DNA of 64,000 nucleotides, from NCBI RefSeq assembly GCF_018403325.1, contig NZ_BOSL01000003.1:186001-250000 (forward strand), read 5' to 3'. Below, in pieces: positions 51,418-60,088 of the stretch. How positions within the stretch are numbered: position 1 is the first letter of the stretch; the number at the start of each line of letters is the position of its first letter. This stretch comes from Paenibacillus vini. Its GTDB lineage: Bacteria > Bacillota > Bacilli > Paenibacillales > Paenibacillaceae. The notes under the pieces are model-generated. The model made no database searches. It was given only the letters and a program-made list of their open reading frames with translations, and was not told the DNA's origin. The position numbers were made by a program, and so were the translations under genes.

Positions 51418-53979
51418 ATGAATACATTATTGATGCCTATAGATGAAGTGATACCTAGTCTTCGGGAACAATTGAATTCAGCCGGGGCCGCCGTGCTGAT
51501 TGCGGAGCCGGGTGCGGGAAAAACGACGCGTACGCCGTTGGAGCTATTGAACGAGCCCTGGATGGAAGGACAGCAGATGATTCTGTTGGAGCCTCGCAGG
51601 CTCGCCGCCAGATCGGCCGCGCTCTATATGGCCGGGCAACTGGGCGAGCGAGTAGGGGAGACGGTGGGGTACCGGATCCGCACCGAGAGCAAGGTGTCCT
51701 CCCGTACCAGAATTACGGTGGTTACGGAAGGTATTCTCACGCGAATGCTGCAGAATGACCCGGCGCTGATCGGCACGGGCCTTCTGATCTTCGATGAATT
51801 TCATGAGCGCAGCCTGCATGCCGATCTGGGACTGGCGCTGGCGCTTCAGAGCAGGCAGCTGCTGCGCGAAGACTTGCGCATTCTGGTGATGTCCGCCACG
51901 CTGGACGCGAGTCCGGTGGCGGAGCTGCTCGGGAATGCGCCGGTGGTTCAAAGCCGGGGACGGATGTACCCGGTGGAGACGGTGTTTGCCGGCCGTCCGC
52001 AAGGGGAAACGCTGGAAGCGGCGGTCGCGCGGACGTTGCATCGGGCGCTGGCCGAGCATGAGGGCAGCGTCCTGGTCTTTTTGCCCGGCGCGCGTGAAAT
52101 TCGCCGGGTCGAATCGGCGCTCGCGGGGCAGGTGCCCGCGGGCGTGACGGTGGCGCCGCTGTACGGCGCGCTGCCGCAAGAGCAGCAGCAGCGGGCGATC
52201 GGGGCGGCGCCGGATGGCGGGCGCAAGGTCGTGCTGGCCACGTCGATCGCGGAGACCAGCCTGACGGTGTCAGGCGTCACGGTCGTGATCGACAGCGGGC
52301 TGCGCCGGACCGCGCTGTTCTCGCCGCGCACCGGCATGAGCCGGCTCGTCACGGTGCGTGCCGCCCGCGATGCCGCCGACCAGCGGCGCGGCCGGGCGGG
52401 CCGCACGGCGCCCGGGACGTGTTACCGCCTCTGGACGGAGGCGGAGGACCGGGCGCTTGCGCCGAGCACGCCTCCGGAAATGCTGGAGGCGGACTTGACG
52501 CCGCTGGCGCTGGAGCTGGCGGCCTGGGGCGCCGAGTCCCCGGCCGAGCTGGCGTGGCTCGACGCGCCCCCGGCGGCGCCTTACGGCCAGGCCGTGCAGC
52601 TGCTGCGCCAGCTCGGCGCGCTCGATGCCGCCGGCCGCATCACCGGCCACGGCCGGCGCATGGCCGCGCTCGGCCTGCATCCGCGGCTCGCGCATATGCT
52701 GCTGCGCGCCCGGCCGCTCGGCCTTGGGCGTGCAGCCTGCCGCATGGCCGCGCTGTTGGAGGAGCCGGGCCTCATCAAAGGCCCGGCCGCGGGAAGCGAC
52801 GGCGACCTGCGCAGCCGCCTCGCGATTCTAATGGCCGCCGGCGGAGATAGCGGCATTATACATCATGCCGCCCATGCTACCCACAATGATGGGCATACGG
52901 CCGGCAGCGCGGACATCCAGCGGCTGCTTACGGTCAGCCGGCAGTGGGAGAACCGGCTGGAGGCTCAGCTGCCGGATTCGGTCGTTACCGATGCCGCCGG
53001 AGACTGGTGGAACATGTGCGGCCTACTCATTTCGTTTGCTTATCCGGATCGAATCGCCCGGCGCCGGGGAGACGGGAGGTACTTGCTGCGTTCCGGCAGA
53101 GGCGCGGCTTTTGCCCGCCAGCAACCGCTTAGCGCGGAAGACTTTCTGGCGATCGCCGAGGTGGATGACGAGGGCCCGGAAGGCAGGATTCTTCTGGCTG
53201 CTCCGATGCAAGAGTCCTGGTTGACCGAATATTACGGGGACGAGCTGAAGGAAGAGAAGACGGCTGAATGGAACGAGGAAATCGGAGCCGTTCGGGCACG
53301 AATTATCTTGTCCCTCGGCGCTATCGTGCTGAAGGATCAACCGGATCCCAAGCCTTCGCCGGAGCTGGTCCTTCAGGCCCTGCTGCGAATCGTGGCGGAG
53401 CAGGGGCCAACCATTTTGCCTTGGAATGCTAAATCGAGGCAGCTTCAGGCCAGAATTCTGTTCTTGCGGCAGATGAATGAAGAACGATGGCCGGACGTCT
53501 CTGACGAGGCCCTATCGAAGGAAGCGGCCGAATGGTTTGCTCCCTACGTGGCCGGCTTCCGCAAAAAGTCGGATTTGCAGACCTTGTCCCTACACCAAAT
53601 CCTTGAAAATCGCCTTGGCTGGCAGCTGGTACAGGAGCTGAACGAAGAAGCTCCAACCCATTTGCTCGTGCCGAGCGGTTCAAAGATCCCGGTCCAATAT
53701 GACGGGCCGCAAGCGCCCTATGCATCCGTGCGTCTCCAGGAAGTGTTCGGGATGATGGAAACGCCGCGGATCGGTTACGGACGGATTCCGATTACGCTGC
53801 ATCTGTTGTCACCTGCCAGCAGGCCGGTGCAAGTGACGGCAGACTTAACCAGCTTTTGGAATAACACCTATTTTGATGTGAAAAAAGACCTGAAGGGCCG
53901 ATACCCCAAGCATTATTGGCCGGATGATCCCTTGGAGGCAACCGCGACCCGCCGGGTCCGTCCAGGGAATGGCAAATAG
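51418..53979 (+). CDS. hrpB: ATP-dependent helicase HrpB
   Basis: An 853-residue DExH helicase: Walker A EPGAGKTTRTP, the HrpB-type DEFH box (FDEFHERS), SATLDASPV, QRRGRAGR (motif VI), HA2 and HrpB C-terminal domains ending near WPDDPLEATATRR. HrpB is an RNA-helicase-like protein of poorly known role, commoner in Proteobacteria but present in paenibacilli. The ATG at 51418 follows AAGGAG. The central part (about 52050-52830) is far richer in GC than its surroundings, which is unusual inside one gene. Confidence 0.95.
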   Translation: MNTLLMPIDEVIPSLREQLNSAGAAVLIAEPGAGKTTRTPLELLNEPWMEGQQMILLEPRRLAARSAALYMAGQLGERVGETVGYRIRTESKVSSRTRITVVTEGILTRMLQNDPALIGTGLLIFDEFHERSLHADLGLALALQSRQLLREDLRILVMSATLDASPVAELLGNAPVVQSRGRMYPVETVFAGRPQGETLEAAVARTLHRALAEHEGSVLVFLPGAREIRRVESALAGQVPAGVTVAPLYGALPQEQQQRAIGAAPDGGRKVVLATSIAETSLTVSGVTVVIDSGLRRTALFSPRTGMSRLVTVRAARDAADQRRGRAGRTAPGTCYRLWTEAEDRALAPSTPPEMLEADLTPLALELAAWGAESPAELAWLDAPPAAPYGQAVQLLRQLGALDAAGRITGHGRRMAALGLHPRLAHMLLRARPLGLGRAACRMAALLEEPGLIKGPAAGSDGDLRSRLAILMAAGGDSGIIHHAAHATHNDGHTAGSADIQRLLTVSRQWENRLEAQLPDSVVTDAAGDWWNMCGLLISFAYPDRIARRRGDGRYLLRSGRGAAFARQQPLSAEDFLAIAEVDDEGPEGRILLAAPMQESWLTEYYGDELKEEKTAEWNEEIGAVRARIILSLGAIVLKDQPDPKPSPELVLQALLRIVAEQGPTILPWNAKSRQLQARILFLRQMNEERWPDVSDEALSKEAAEWFAPYVAGFRKKSDLQTLSLHQILENRLGWQLVQELNEEAPTHLLVPSGSKIPVQYDGPQAPYASVRLQEVFGMMETPRIGYGRIPITLHLLSPASRPVQVTADLTSFWNNTYFDVKKDLKGRYPKHYWPDDPLEATATRRVRPGNGK

Positions 53980-53990
53980 AAGGGGGAAGG

Positions 53991-54016
53991 GTTTGAGGCC
54001 CGCAACCTACGGGTAA
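53991..54016 (+). promoter_or_regulatory. sigma-B-like promoter of YflT-like gene
   Basis: GTTTGA (53991-53996), a 14-base spacer and GGGTAA (54011-54016) fit the sigma-B consensus GTTTAA-N12-14-GGGWAT with one mismatch in each box. Confidence 0.5.
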
Positions 54017-54051
54017 TGAAGGGAAACCAGTTTACCAGGAGGTTGATCCCT

Positions 54052-54594
54052 ATGAGCAAAAAAATAGTCGGTGTTTTTGAAAGCGAAAGGGAAGCTACTG
54101 CTGCCATCGAAGCACTCCAACAGCAGGGATTTTCAGCGGAAGAGATTTCCGTGTTGTCCCGGGACCGCCGGGATCGTGAAGCGATCCAGGATGAGACAGG
54201 AAGCAAGGCGCCGGAAGGCGTAGCCGTGGGCGCGACGACAGGCGGTTTGTTGGGCGGCGTAGCCGGTCTGCTGGCAGGCATCGGAGCTCTCGCCATTCCC
54301 GGGATCGGTCCGGTCATTGCCGCAGGTCCGATTGCGGCGGCGTTGACCGGGATGGCTGCCGGGGCTGGAGCGGGCGGCCTTGCCGGAGGACTGATCGGTC
54401 TCGGTATCCCGGAAAATGAAGCGAAAGCGTACGAGTCCTATCTGGATGAAGGCAAGATTCTTGTCCTGGTGGATGAGGACAACCGCAGCAGCCATGTCTA
54501 TGACACTTTCCGGAGTAATCGTTCGCTGAACTCGGATATTTACGCTGCCGGTCTGGTCGACCCGTACCGCGACGATCCTTCGAGTCGTTTGTAA
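54052..54594 (+). CDS. YflT-like general stress protein
   Basis: A 180-residue protein. The N-terminal YflT/GS17M domain (KKIVGVFESEREATAAIEAL) is followed by a long Gly/Ala-rich hydrophobic central region (about 58-125) like that of low-temperature-induced or glycine-zipper proteins, and an acidic tail. YflT-type proteins belong to the sigma-B general stress regulon in B. subtilis, which fits the candidate promoter. ATG at 54052 follows CCAGGAGGTTG. Its exact role is unknown. Confidence 0.87.
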   Translation: MSKKIVGVFESEREATAAIEALQQQGFSAEEISVLSRDRRDREAIQDETGSKAPEGVAVGATTGGLLGGVAGLLAGIGALAIPGIGPVIAAGPIAAALTGMAAGAGAGGLAGGLIGLGIPENEAKAYESYLDEGKILVLVDEDNRSSHVYDTFRSNRSLNSDIYAAGLVDPYRDDPSSRL

Positions 54595-54635
54595 CCAATT
54601 ATTGTAACTCATAAGACATCACGCCTGGGCGGCGT

Positions 54636-56825
54636 CTAATGGATCAAGTGGCCGGATTTGGCCTTCTCGACCCATTTGGCGGCCGCCTTATTTACGGACT
54701 TTTTGAGCCCAAGTCCCAAAGCGAGTGATAATCCCGCATAGAGCAACAATACATAAATGTCTCTGGTGACGATGTCCTGCACGCTCCCGCCGACAGCTTC
54801 CCGCATCAGGCTAATGCCGTACGTAAAGGGAAGGAAGGGATAGATCGCTTGAAAAAACGGCGGAGTCACCTGGATTGGGAATGTGCCTCCCGAGCCGGCT
54901 AACTGTAATACCAGCAGGACGATGGCCATCGCTTTTCCTACGTTCCCGAATACGGAAACGAGCGTATAAATGATGAGCATAAATACCGCGGCGAGCAGCA
55001 GCCCATACAGTACGAATCGGATCGGATCGGCGGCGTACGTGCCGAGAATCAGGAGGTCACCCACGGTTGTGAACACGGTTTGCAGAAGCGCCAACGTCAA
55101 GAAGGTGAGAAACCTCCCCAAATATTCGTGGTAACTGCGGATACCGTCAAGCCGGTCATGGACCTCGACGGTAAGCATGGATACAAGCAGCAATCCCCCG
55201 ACCCAAACCGACAACGTCGTGAAAAACGGAGACATCGCCGAACCGTAATTCGGAATAGGGAACACCCGGTTCTCCTTCAAAATGACCGGCTCGGCGAAAA
55301 ACTCACTTTCCTTGGCAAAATCCAGGCTTAGTAATCCGATCAGATCCTCCAAGGTTCCTTCCTTCTCGAGCGAGGTGATCCTCCGGGTTACTTCCTGGAG
55401 CTTTTTTTCGGCTGTCGGGAGTTCCTTGCGAATCACCTCGGCCCCCTTAATAGCTGCAGTAAGCCCTTTTCCGGCATCGGTAAGCACCTTGTCGATGACG
55501 GGAAGATCACCCGTCGCTTCCTGAAGTAATTTCCCGGCATGGCTTGCTTCCTGCTTCAGTGTATCCATCGCCGATTTAATAGCGGGCTGAATGATATTGT
55601 CGAAGTTGCCGGAAAGCCGGTTAAGCCGGTCGGCGGCCGATTCAGCCAAGCCATGCAGCTTGGTCAGCGCTGCTATTGCGGCTTCTTTAGGGCCGGGAGC
55701 GGCTCCGGTCTCAACGGCCGAGGAGCGAACGCCAGGGAAGAGACCGGCCATTTGATTGAATTCGCCGCCGGCTTGGCGAAGTTCGGCAACGGCTCCGGTC
55801 AGTTTGTTCCCGGGCGCCGAGGGCTCCAAACGTGCCAGCATGTCAGCGAGTGATTCGGCCATACCCGCCGCAACGGAAAGACCCTGGGTCAGATGCTCGG
55901 ACTGCTGCGGAGTCAGCAATTCTTTACTTTCATCTTCATTGTCTTGTTCCAATTTCGCCAACAGAAGTCCGGTGGTACGGGATGCCAGGTCCGCCGCTTG
56001 CGTCAACTGGATAAGGGTATCTTTTACGATAGGAGAAGATGTCTCCAAAACCTCGCCGCCCCGGTTCAGAAAAGCTGAAGTGTTGTCGGCCCATTGCTTT
56101 CCTTTATCCGCCAATTCAGCGGCATGCGGCAGCTCATTCTGAACTTTGCCTACGATGTTTTGAGTGGCATGCAAATCATCTACAGCCGTCCCTGCTGCCT
56201 GGTTGATTTCCGGGTACAATTCCTGAAATCGCAATGCCAAGGTTTTCATTTTACGGATTAACGGAAGCTCCTGCTTTAGTTCTAGTCCGATCTGATTGAA
56301 GATGCTGAAGATCGCCCCGTTAGCCGTTTTGATGAAATTCCGGTTAACTTCGCTGGTGACAGAGCTCGCGCCCTTGGCGGTGATTTTCGGAGCGACCGCG
56401 TTTATTTTTTCGTTCACGTAATAGAGAATCTCGGCTTTCTCCGGGGTTGGCGTTAATACCGAAGCAATCCGCGCGGAAAAGGAATCGGGAATCACGATTA
56501 CGGCGTAGTATTGCCCTCTTTTTAATCCTTTCATCGCTTTATCTTCGCTGGTGAATATCCATCCTATATTATGATTTTCTCGAAGTGAGGAGATGATTTC
56601 ATCGCCGATCTTCAAGGATTGTCCCCTCAAAGTCGACCCTGCATCCTGGTTTACGACCGCAACCCGAATCCCGGAAGTTTGGCTGTAAGGATCCCAGGAA
56701 GCTTTTATATTGAACCAGGCATAGAGCGAAGGGAGGATGATCAATCCGCCTATAATCACCGCCGCAGCCCAGTTCGTGACGATTCCTCGCAGATCTTTTA
56801 TATAAATTGCAAATATCGGTTTCAT
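54636..56825 (-). CDS. YhgE/Pip-family membrane protein
   Basis: A 729-residue protein: one N-terminal transmembrane segment (NWAAAVIIGGLIILPSLYAW), a large extracytoplasmic domain (about 40-510) with long coiled-coil/helical stretches, and five to six C-terminal transmembrane helices. The YhgE/Pip family includes the phage-infection protein Pip of Lactococcus and ABC-2-like channels; EsaA of type VII secretion is a distant relative. The motif WFNIKASWDPY is characteristic. ATG at 56825. It is divergent from the PTS operon. No secretion genes adjoin. Confidence 0.9.
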   Translation of the reverse strand: MKPIFAIYIKDLRGIVTNWAAAVIIGGLIILPSLYAWFNIKASWDPYSQTSGIRVAVVNQDAGSTLRGQSLKIGDEIISSLRENHNIGWIFTSEDKAMKGLKRGQYYAVIVIPDSFSARIASVLTPTPEKAEILYYVNEKINAVAPKITAKGASSVTSEVNRNFIKTANGAIFSIFNQIGLELKQELPLIRKMKTLALRFQELYPEINQAAGTAVDDLHATQNIVGKVQNELPHAAELADKGKQWADNTSAFLNRGGEVLETSSPIVKDTLIQLTQAADLASRTTGLLLAKLEQDNEDESKELLTPQQSEHLTQGLSVAAGMAESLADMLARLEPSAPGNKLTGAVAELRQAGGEFNQMAGLFPGVRSSAVETGAAPGPKEAAIAALTKLHGLAESAADRLNRLSGNFDNIIQPAIKSAMDTLKQEASHAGKLLQEATGDLPVIDKVLTDAGKGLTAAIKGAEVIRKELPTAEKKLQEVTRRITSLEKEGTLEDLIGLLSLDFAKESEFFAEPVILKENRVFPIPNYGSAMSPFFTTLSVWVGGLLLVSMLTVEVHDRLDGIRSYHEYLGRFLTFLTLALLQTVFTTVGDLLILGTYAADPIRFVLYGLLLAAVFMLIIYTLVSVFGNVGKAMAIVLLVLQLAGSGGTFPIQVTPPFFQAIYPFLPFTYGISLMREAVGGSVQDIVTRDIYVLLLYAGLSLALGLGLKKSVNKAAAKWVEKAKSGHLIH

Positions 56826-56887
56826 GAGAGGCCCCGTTTCGTCTTTTGAGCGCTAGTATCCCACCAGGACCCCTAATCCATTCGAAT

Positions 56888-56901
56888 AGATACCGCTTTC
56901 A
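56888..56901. promoter_or_regulatory. cre-like site upstream of PTS operon
   Basis: On the minus strand TGAAAGCGGTATCT matches the cre consensus at 13 of 14 positions. It ends 9 bases before the -35 box of the PTS promoter and is also upstream of yhgE. Confidence 0.5.
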
Positions 56902-56910
56902 AAATTTCTA

Positions 56911-56940
56911 TTGACGAGTGGGAGATGCTTGATTTATGAT
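56911..56940 (+). promoter_or_regulatory. Promoter of the PTS operon
   Basis: TTGACG (56911-56916), an 18-base spacer and TATGAT (56935-56940). Confidence 0.65.
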
Positions 56941-56970
56941 TAGCACATAACAAAAAACCGATTTCATATG

Positions 56971-57050
56971 GCGTGTTACCGTTACTGCTAATGGGCATGA
57001 GCCAAGGAAAGCTGACCTAGTTCAATAGGCTTCTTTTCTTGGCTCTTTTT
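56971..57050 (+). promoter_or_regulatory. RAT-like antiterminator and overlapping terminator
   Basis: The leader contains GTGTTAC ... GGGCATGAG, resembling the RNA antiterminator of BglG/GlcT-type regulators. Its 3' edge overlaps the left arm (56999-57011, GAGCCAAGGAAAG) of a 13-bp terminator stem whose right arm is CTTTTCTTGGCTC (57033-57045), followed by TTTTT. Overlapping, mutually exclusive structures are the hallmark of PTS-controlled antitermination. The regulator gene itself is not in the window. Confidence 0.7.
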
Positions 57051-57192
57051 ATTGCCTTTTGAAAATAATACATCGACTCGCCAGGCATAATATTAAACAT
57101 CATGCAACATGCAATCGGTATAAAATAGTGGGGATTTAGCCGTTGTTTTACACTGCAGTCACTCACTCAATTCGGATAGGAGGGTCCAAAAG

Positions 57193-57693
57193 ATGTTTTC
57201 AAAATGGAGAAAGAAATCTGCTGAGTCTAAAGTTGTAGAGGTTGCCGCGCCGGTTACAGGGCGGGCCGTTCCTTTGTCGGAGGTTCCCGATGAGGCTTTT
57301 GCCGGAGGGCATATGGGGCAGGGGATCGCTATTGAGCCTGAGGAGGGGAAACTGATTGCGCCGTTCGACGGGACCGTGGTCCATGTCATTAAGTCCAGTC
57401 ACGCGGTAATGGTTGAGAATGCTGAAGGAATGCAATTTTTGTTCCACATCGGGATCAACACGGTGTCTTTAAAAGGGGAAGGTTTTAACTCCCATGTGTC
57501 TACGGGAGATAAGGTGAAAGCAGGGCAAGTCCTGATCGAGTTCGACATCTCGAAAATCAAAGAAGCAGGATATCCGGTCATCACCCCGATCATTGTTACA
57601 AACGCTGACGAAGTGGCTAGCGGACTAGAGACACTCACCGGACCTGTGACAGCAGGCAGAGATGTCATTTTAAAAGCGGTTTTGAAGTCTTAG
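57193..57693 (+). CDS. PTS EIIA component, glucose family
   Basis: A 166-residue EIIA of the glucose/Crr family. The phosphorylated histidine is in FLFHIGINTVSL (His85), with the supporting His70 in KSSHAVMVE. It takes phosphate from HPr and passes it to the IIB domain encoded next. It starts behind GGAGGG, 33 bases before the IIC-IIB gene; both are controlled by the upstream RAT-type leader. As the only free-standing EIIA(Glc)-type protein here it could also serve other permeases. Confidence 0.93.
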   Translation: MFSKWRKKSAESKVVEVAAPVTGRAVPLSEVPDEAFAGGHMGQGIAIEPEEGKLIAPFDGTVVHVIKSSHAVMVENAEGMQFLFHIGINTVSLKGEGFNSHVSTGDKVKAGQVLIEFDISKIKEAGYPVITPIIVTNADEVASGLETLTGPVTAGRDVILKAVLKS

Positions 57694-57725
57694 ATAGTAC
57701 TACAAAAAGGAAAGGATGATTTGGA

Positions 57726-59195
57726 ATGTTGGCTTTTCTTCAAAAAATCGGGAAGTCATTGATGCTACCGGTAGCAACGTTACCAGCGGCAGCAATCCTG
57801 AATCGCTTCGGCGCCGTTGATTACATCAAAGATTTTCACTTCGGAGATAGTGTTGGGGGGTTCTTTAATACTTACATCGCCCCGTTTCTGACTGCGGGCG
57901 GGGGCACGATCTTTGACAACCTGCCTTTAATTTTTGCAGTCGGTGTTGCGATCGGGCTTGCGGGTGACGCCGTTGCGGCTTTGTCAGCCGTCATTGGACA
58001 GTTAATTTTACTTAAAGTGCTTGCTATCGTACCGGGAATATTTCCGGGCTTAATGCAAGCAGGCGCGGATACTAAATTGAACATGGGTGTTCTCGGGGGT
58101 ATCTTTGTAGGTTGTATCTCAGCTTTTCTATACAATAAATATCATAAGATCAAGCTTCCGGATTGGCTCGGCTTCTTCGGAGGCAAACGTTTCGTTCCTA
58201 TGGTCACCGCTTTTACAATGATTTTCGTTGGTTTGATTTTCGGTTTGATCTGGGGGCCGATTCAAAGTGTTCTGGATACCTTCGGCAACTGGGTTACAAG
58301 CCTTGGCGGGGTAGGATCCGCAATTCATATTGTTGCTAACCGCCTCCTCGTACCATTTGGACTGCATCACATTATTAACTCGATCGTTTGGTTCCAAATC
58401 GGCGACTTCACGAACGCTGCAGGCGATGTTATTCATGGTGACTTGTATCGTTTCTTCGCGGGAGACAGATCAGCAGGTATGTTCATGACAGGGTTCTTCC
58501 CGGTTATGATGTTCGGTCTTCCAGCAGCAGCATTCGCTATTATCCATACAGCTAAACCAGAAAGACGTAAAACGGTTGCGTCTATCTTCGTGGGTGCTGC
58601 ATTTGCTTCTTTCTTGACGGGTATTACTGAACCTCTGGAATTTGCGTTCATGTTCGTTGCTCCTGTTCTTTATGGTGTGCACGTCGTATTATCCGGTATC
58701 GCAGCGTATGTTACTACCGCGCTTGGCATGAAACTTGGATTTGGTTTCTCGGCCGGTTTCATTGACTATGCGATAAACTACGGAATTTCTACAAAACCGC
58801 TGTTACTCATTCCAGTGGGTCTCGTCACCGCCTTGGTATACTATGTGTTGTTCCGCTTCCTTATTGTGAAGATGAACCTGAAAACACCGGGCCGTGAAGA
58901 TGATTTTGATGATGTTGAGGTTGTAGAAGAAGAAACAACTTCTGGTGGAGCTGTATCTTCAAACAGCCGTTCTGCTCAAATCTTGACTCAACTTGGCGGA
59001 CCTAGCAACATCGAATCCGTGGATGCTTGTATCACACGTCTGCGTCTTATCGTTAAAGATGAGAAGATTGTAAACGACGCCGGATTGAAAAAGCTTGGTG
59101 CTTCCGGGGTTATGAGGCTCGGCAAAGGTGCTGTTCAGGTCGTATTTGGACCACAATCCGAAGGAATCAAGGATGAAATCAAAACAATGCTGTAA
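57726..59195 (+). CDS. nagE: PTS EIICB, N-acetylglucosamine type
   Basis: A 489-residue permease. The IIC domain (about 1-385, ten hydrophobic segments) is followed by a IIB domain whose phosphorylated cysteine lies in SVDACITRLRL (about 434). Segments VPFGLHHIINSIVWF and DLYRFFAGDRSAGMFMTGF resemble GlcNAc permeases (NagE/NagP) more than glucose PtsG, so GlcNAc is the favoured substrate; glucose cannot be excluded. It lacks its own IIA, supplied by the preceding gene. Codons are more A/T-rich than its neighbours, as is usual for a highly expressed gene. A perfect terminator follows. Confidence 0.92.
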   Translation: MLAFLQKIGKSLMLPVATLPAAAILNRFGAVDYIKDFHFGDSVGGFFNTYIAPFLTAGGGTIFDNLPLIFAVGVAIGLAGDAVAALSAVIGQLILLKVLAIVPGIFPGLMQAGADTKLNMGVLGGIFVGCISAFLYNKYHKIKLPDWLGFFGGKRFVPMVTAFTMIFVGLIFGLIWGPIQSVLDTFGNWVTSLGGVGSAIHIVANRLLVPFGLHHIINSIVWFQIGDFTNAAGDVIHGDLYRFFAGDRSAGMFMTGFFPVMMFGLPAAAFAIIHTAKPERRKTVASIFVGAAFASFLTGITEPLEFAFMFVAPVLYGVHVVLSGIAAYVTTALGMKLGFGFSAGFIDYAINYGISTKPLLLIPVGLVTALVYYVLFRFLIVKMNLKTPGREDDFDDVEVVEEETTSGGAVSSNSRSAQILTQLGGPSNIESVDACITRLRLIVKDEKIVNDAGLKKLGASGVMRLGKGAVQVVFGPQSEGIKDEIKTML

Positions 59196-59225
59196 AATTA
59201 GATAAGGCTAAGCAAGGCCTCTGTA

Positions 59226-59257
59226 AGCAGGGTGGATCAAGATCCACCCTGCTTTTT
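59226..59257 (+). terminator. Terminator after PTS operon
   Basis: Perfect 12-bp stem GCAGGGTGGATC/GATCCACCCTGC with a 2-base apex followed by TTTTT. Confidence 0.9.
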
Positions 59258-59316
59258 AATGTGCAAAGGGGCTTTTTCTTGGATTAAGTACGCGAATAAA
59301 ACGATAACGACTCATT

Positions 59317-59332
59317 TGTGATGGGAATCACA
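59317..59332. promoter_or_regulatory. Crp/Fnr-type box upstream of cupredoxin gene
   Basis: TGTGATGGGAATCACA is a perfect TGTGA-N6-TCACA palindrome, 66 bases before the start codon. Confidence 0.65.
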
Positions 59333-59397
59333 AGCGGGGAGGAAGAGGCATCATACAATAAGTTTAGAGGTGTTTACCTGTAAAAGGAGGAAGCCGT

Positions 59398-59778
59398 ATG
59401 ATCGAGAAATTAACGAAACGCACTCTTGCCCTCGCCATTACAGCGGCTTTAGTCGTACTGCCGGCTTGCGGTAAGATTGGAGATCAAAATGCTATAGGTC
59501 AGGCCGGGAAAGGTCCTGTTAAGCAATTTACAGTTCACGCCCGCAGCACGGGCTATGATATGACGGAGATTAAAGTCAAGCAGGGGGATACCGTAAAGAT
59601 CACGCTCAAAAACGAACAAGGCATGCACTCGCTGAAAATTAAGGGATACAATAAGGAAGTAAGAGGCGGAAAGACTATTACGTTCGTAGCGGATAAAACG
59701 GGGGAGTTTGTGTTTTCCTGTAATATCTCTTGCGGCAAAAATCATAAGGCCATGACAGGGAAGTTAATCGTCAAATAA
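59398..59778 (+). CDS. CuA-type cupredoxin lipoprotein
   Basis: A 126-residue exported cupredoxin. The signal sequence ends in a lipobox (VVLPAC, Cys24), so it is anchored on the outer membrane face. The copper site CNISCGKNHKAM gives Cys108-x3-Cys112-x3-His116-x2-Met119, and His77 lies in GMHSLKIKGY. This is the binuclear CuA pattern of cytochrome oxidase subunit II and nitrous oxide reductase. ATG at 59398 follows AAAGGAGGAAG. A perfect Crp/Fnr box precedes it, and a nitrite reductase cluster lies 2.5 kb away, suggesting an electron carrier for nitrogen-oxide respiration (inference). Confidence 0.88.
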   Translation: MIEKLTKRTLALAITAALVVLPACGKIGDQNAIGQAGKGPVKQFTVHARSTGYDMTEIKVKQGDTVKITLKNEQGMHSLKIKGYNKEVRGGKTITFVADKTGEFVFSCNISCGKNHKAMTGKLIVK

Positions 59779-59790
59779 AAGGGGAATGGG

Positions 59791-60026
59791 CTGAACTAAA
59801 TAATCAATGCGGGCAAAATATAGACTGAGCTAATGTGAACTGATGGTGGCAAGTACGTAAAATGTTCCTTCGATCGCTGTTGGTTCCAGATTTCTTGATA
59901 TTATAAATTCTTAAGGGGTAGAAATCCGGAACCAAAGGCGAACGCTCCGCTTCTGACGGAATCATTTTACTCCCTTGCCTGCATCAATTTCTAAACTCAG
60001 TCTATATAATTGATTTTTTAGTTCAG
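59791..60026. repeat. 236-bp foldback (palindromic) element
   Basis: Almost the whole segment is self-complementary. Outer arms CTGAACTAAATAATCAAT and ATTGATTTTTTAGTTCAG differ at one position. The next arms ATATAGACTGAG/CTCAGTCTATAT are perfect. Inner arms around GGCAAG..GTAAAATG and CATTTTAC..CTTGCC, and GGTTCCAGATTTCT/AGAAATCCGGAACC, continue to the centre near 59910. There is no open frame. It looks like a MITE or other foldback element. Confidence 0.75.
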
Positions 60027-60040
60027 CAAGGGAGAAAAGT

Positions 60041-60087
60041 AAAAAAGCACCTGCAACGGCTTTCGCACGTTGCAGGTGCTTTTTTTG
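60041..60087. terminator. Terminator downstream of SufT-like gene
   Basis: A 13-bp stem AGCACCTGCAACG/CGTTGCAGGTGCT with A6 on the left and T7 on the right; effective on both strands. Confidence 0.9.
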
Positions 60088-60088
60088 T

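Noticed and set aside
54636-56825. Type VII secretion locus (YhgE as EsaA-like component)
   Set aside because: No WXG100, EssB or EssC genes nearby; YhgE/Pip proteins are common alone.
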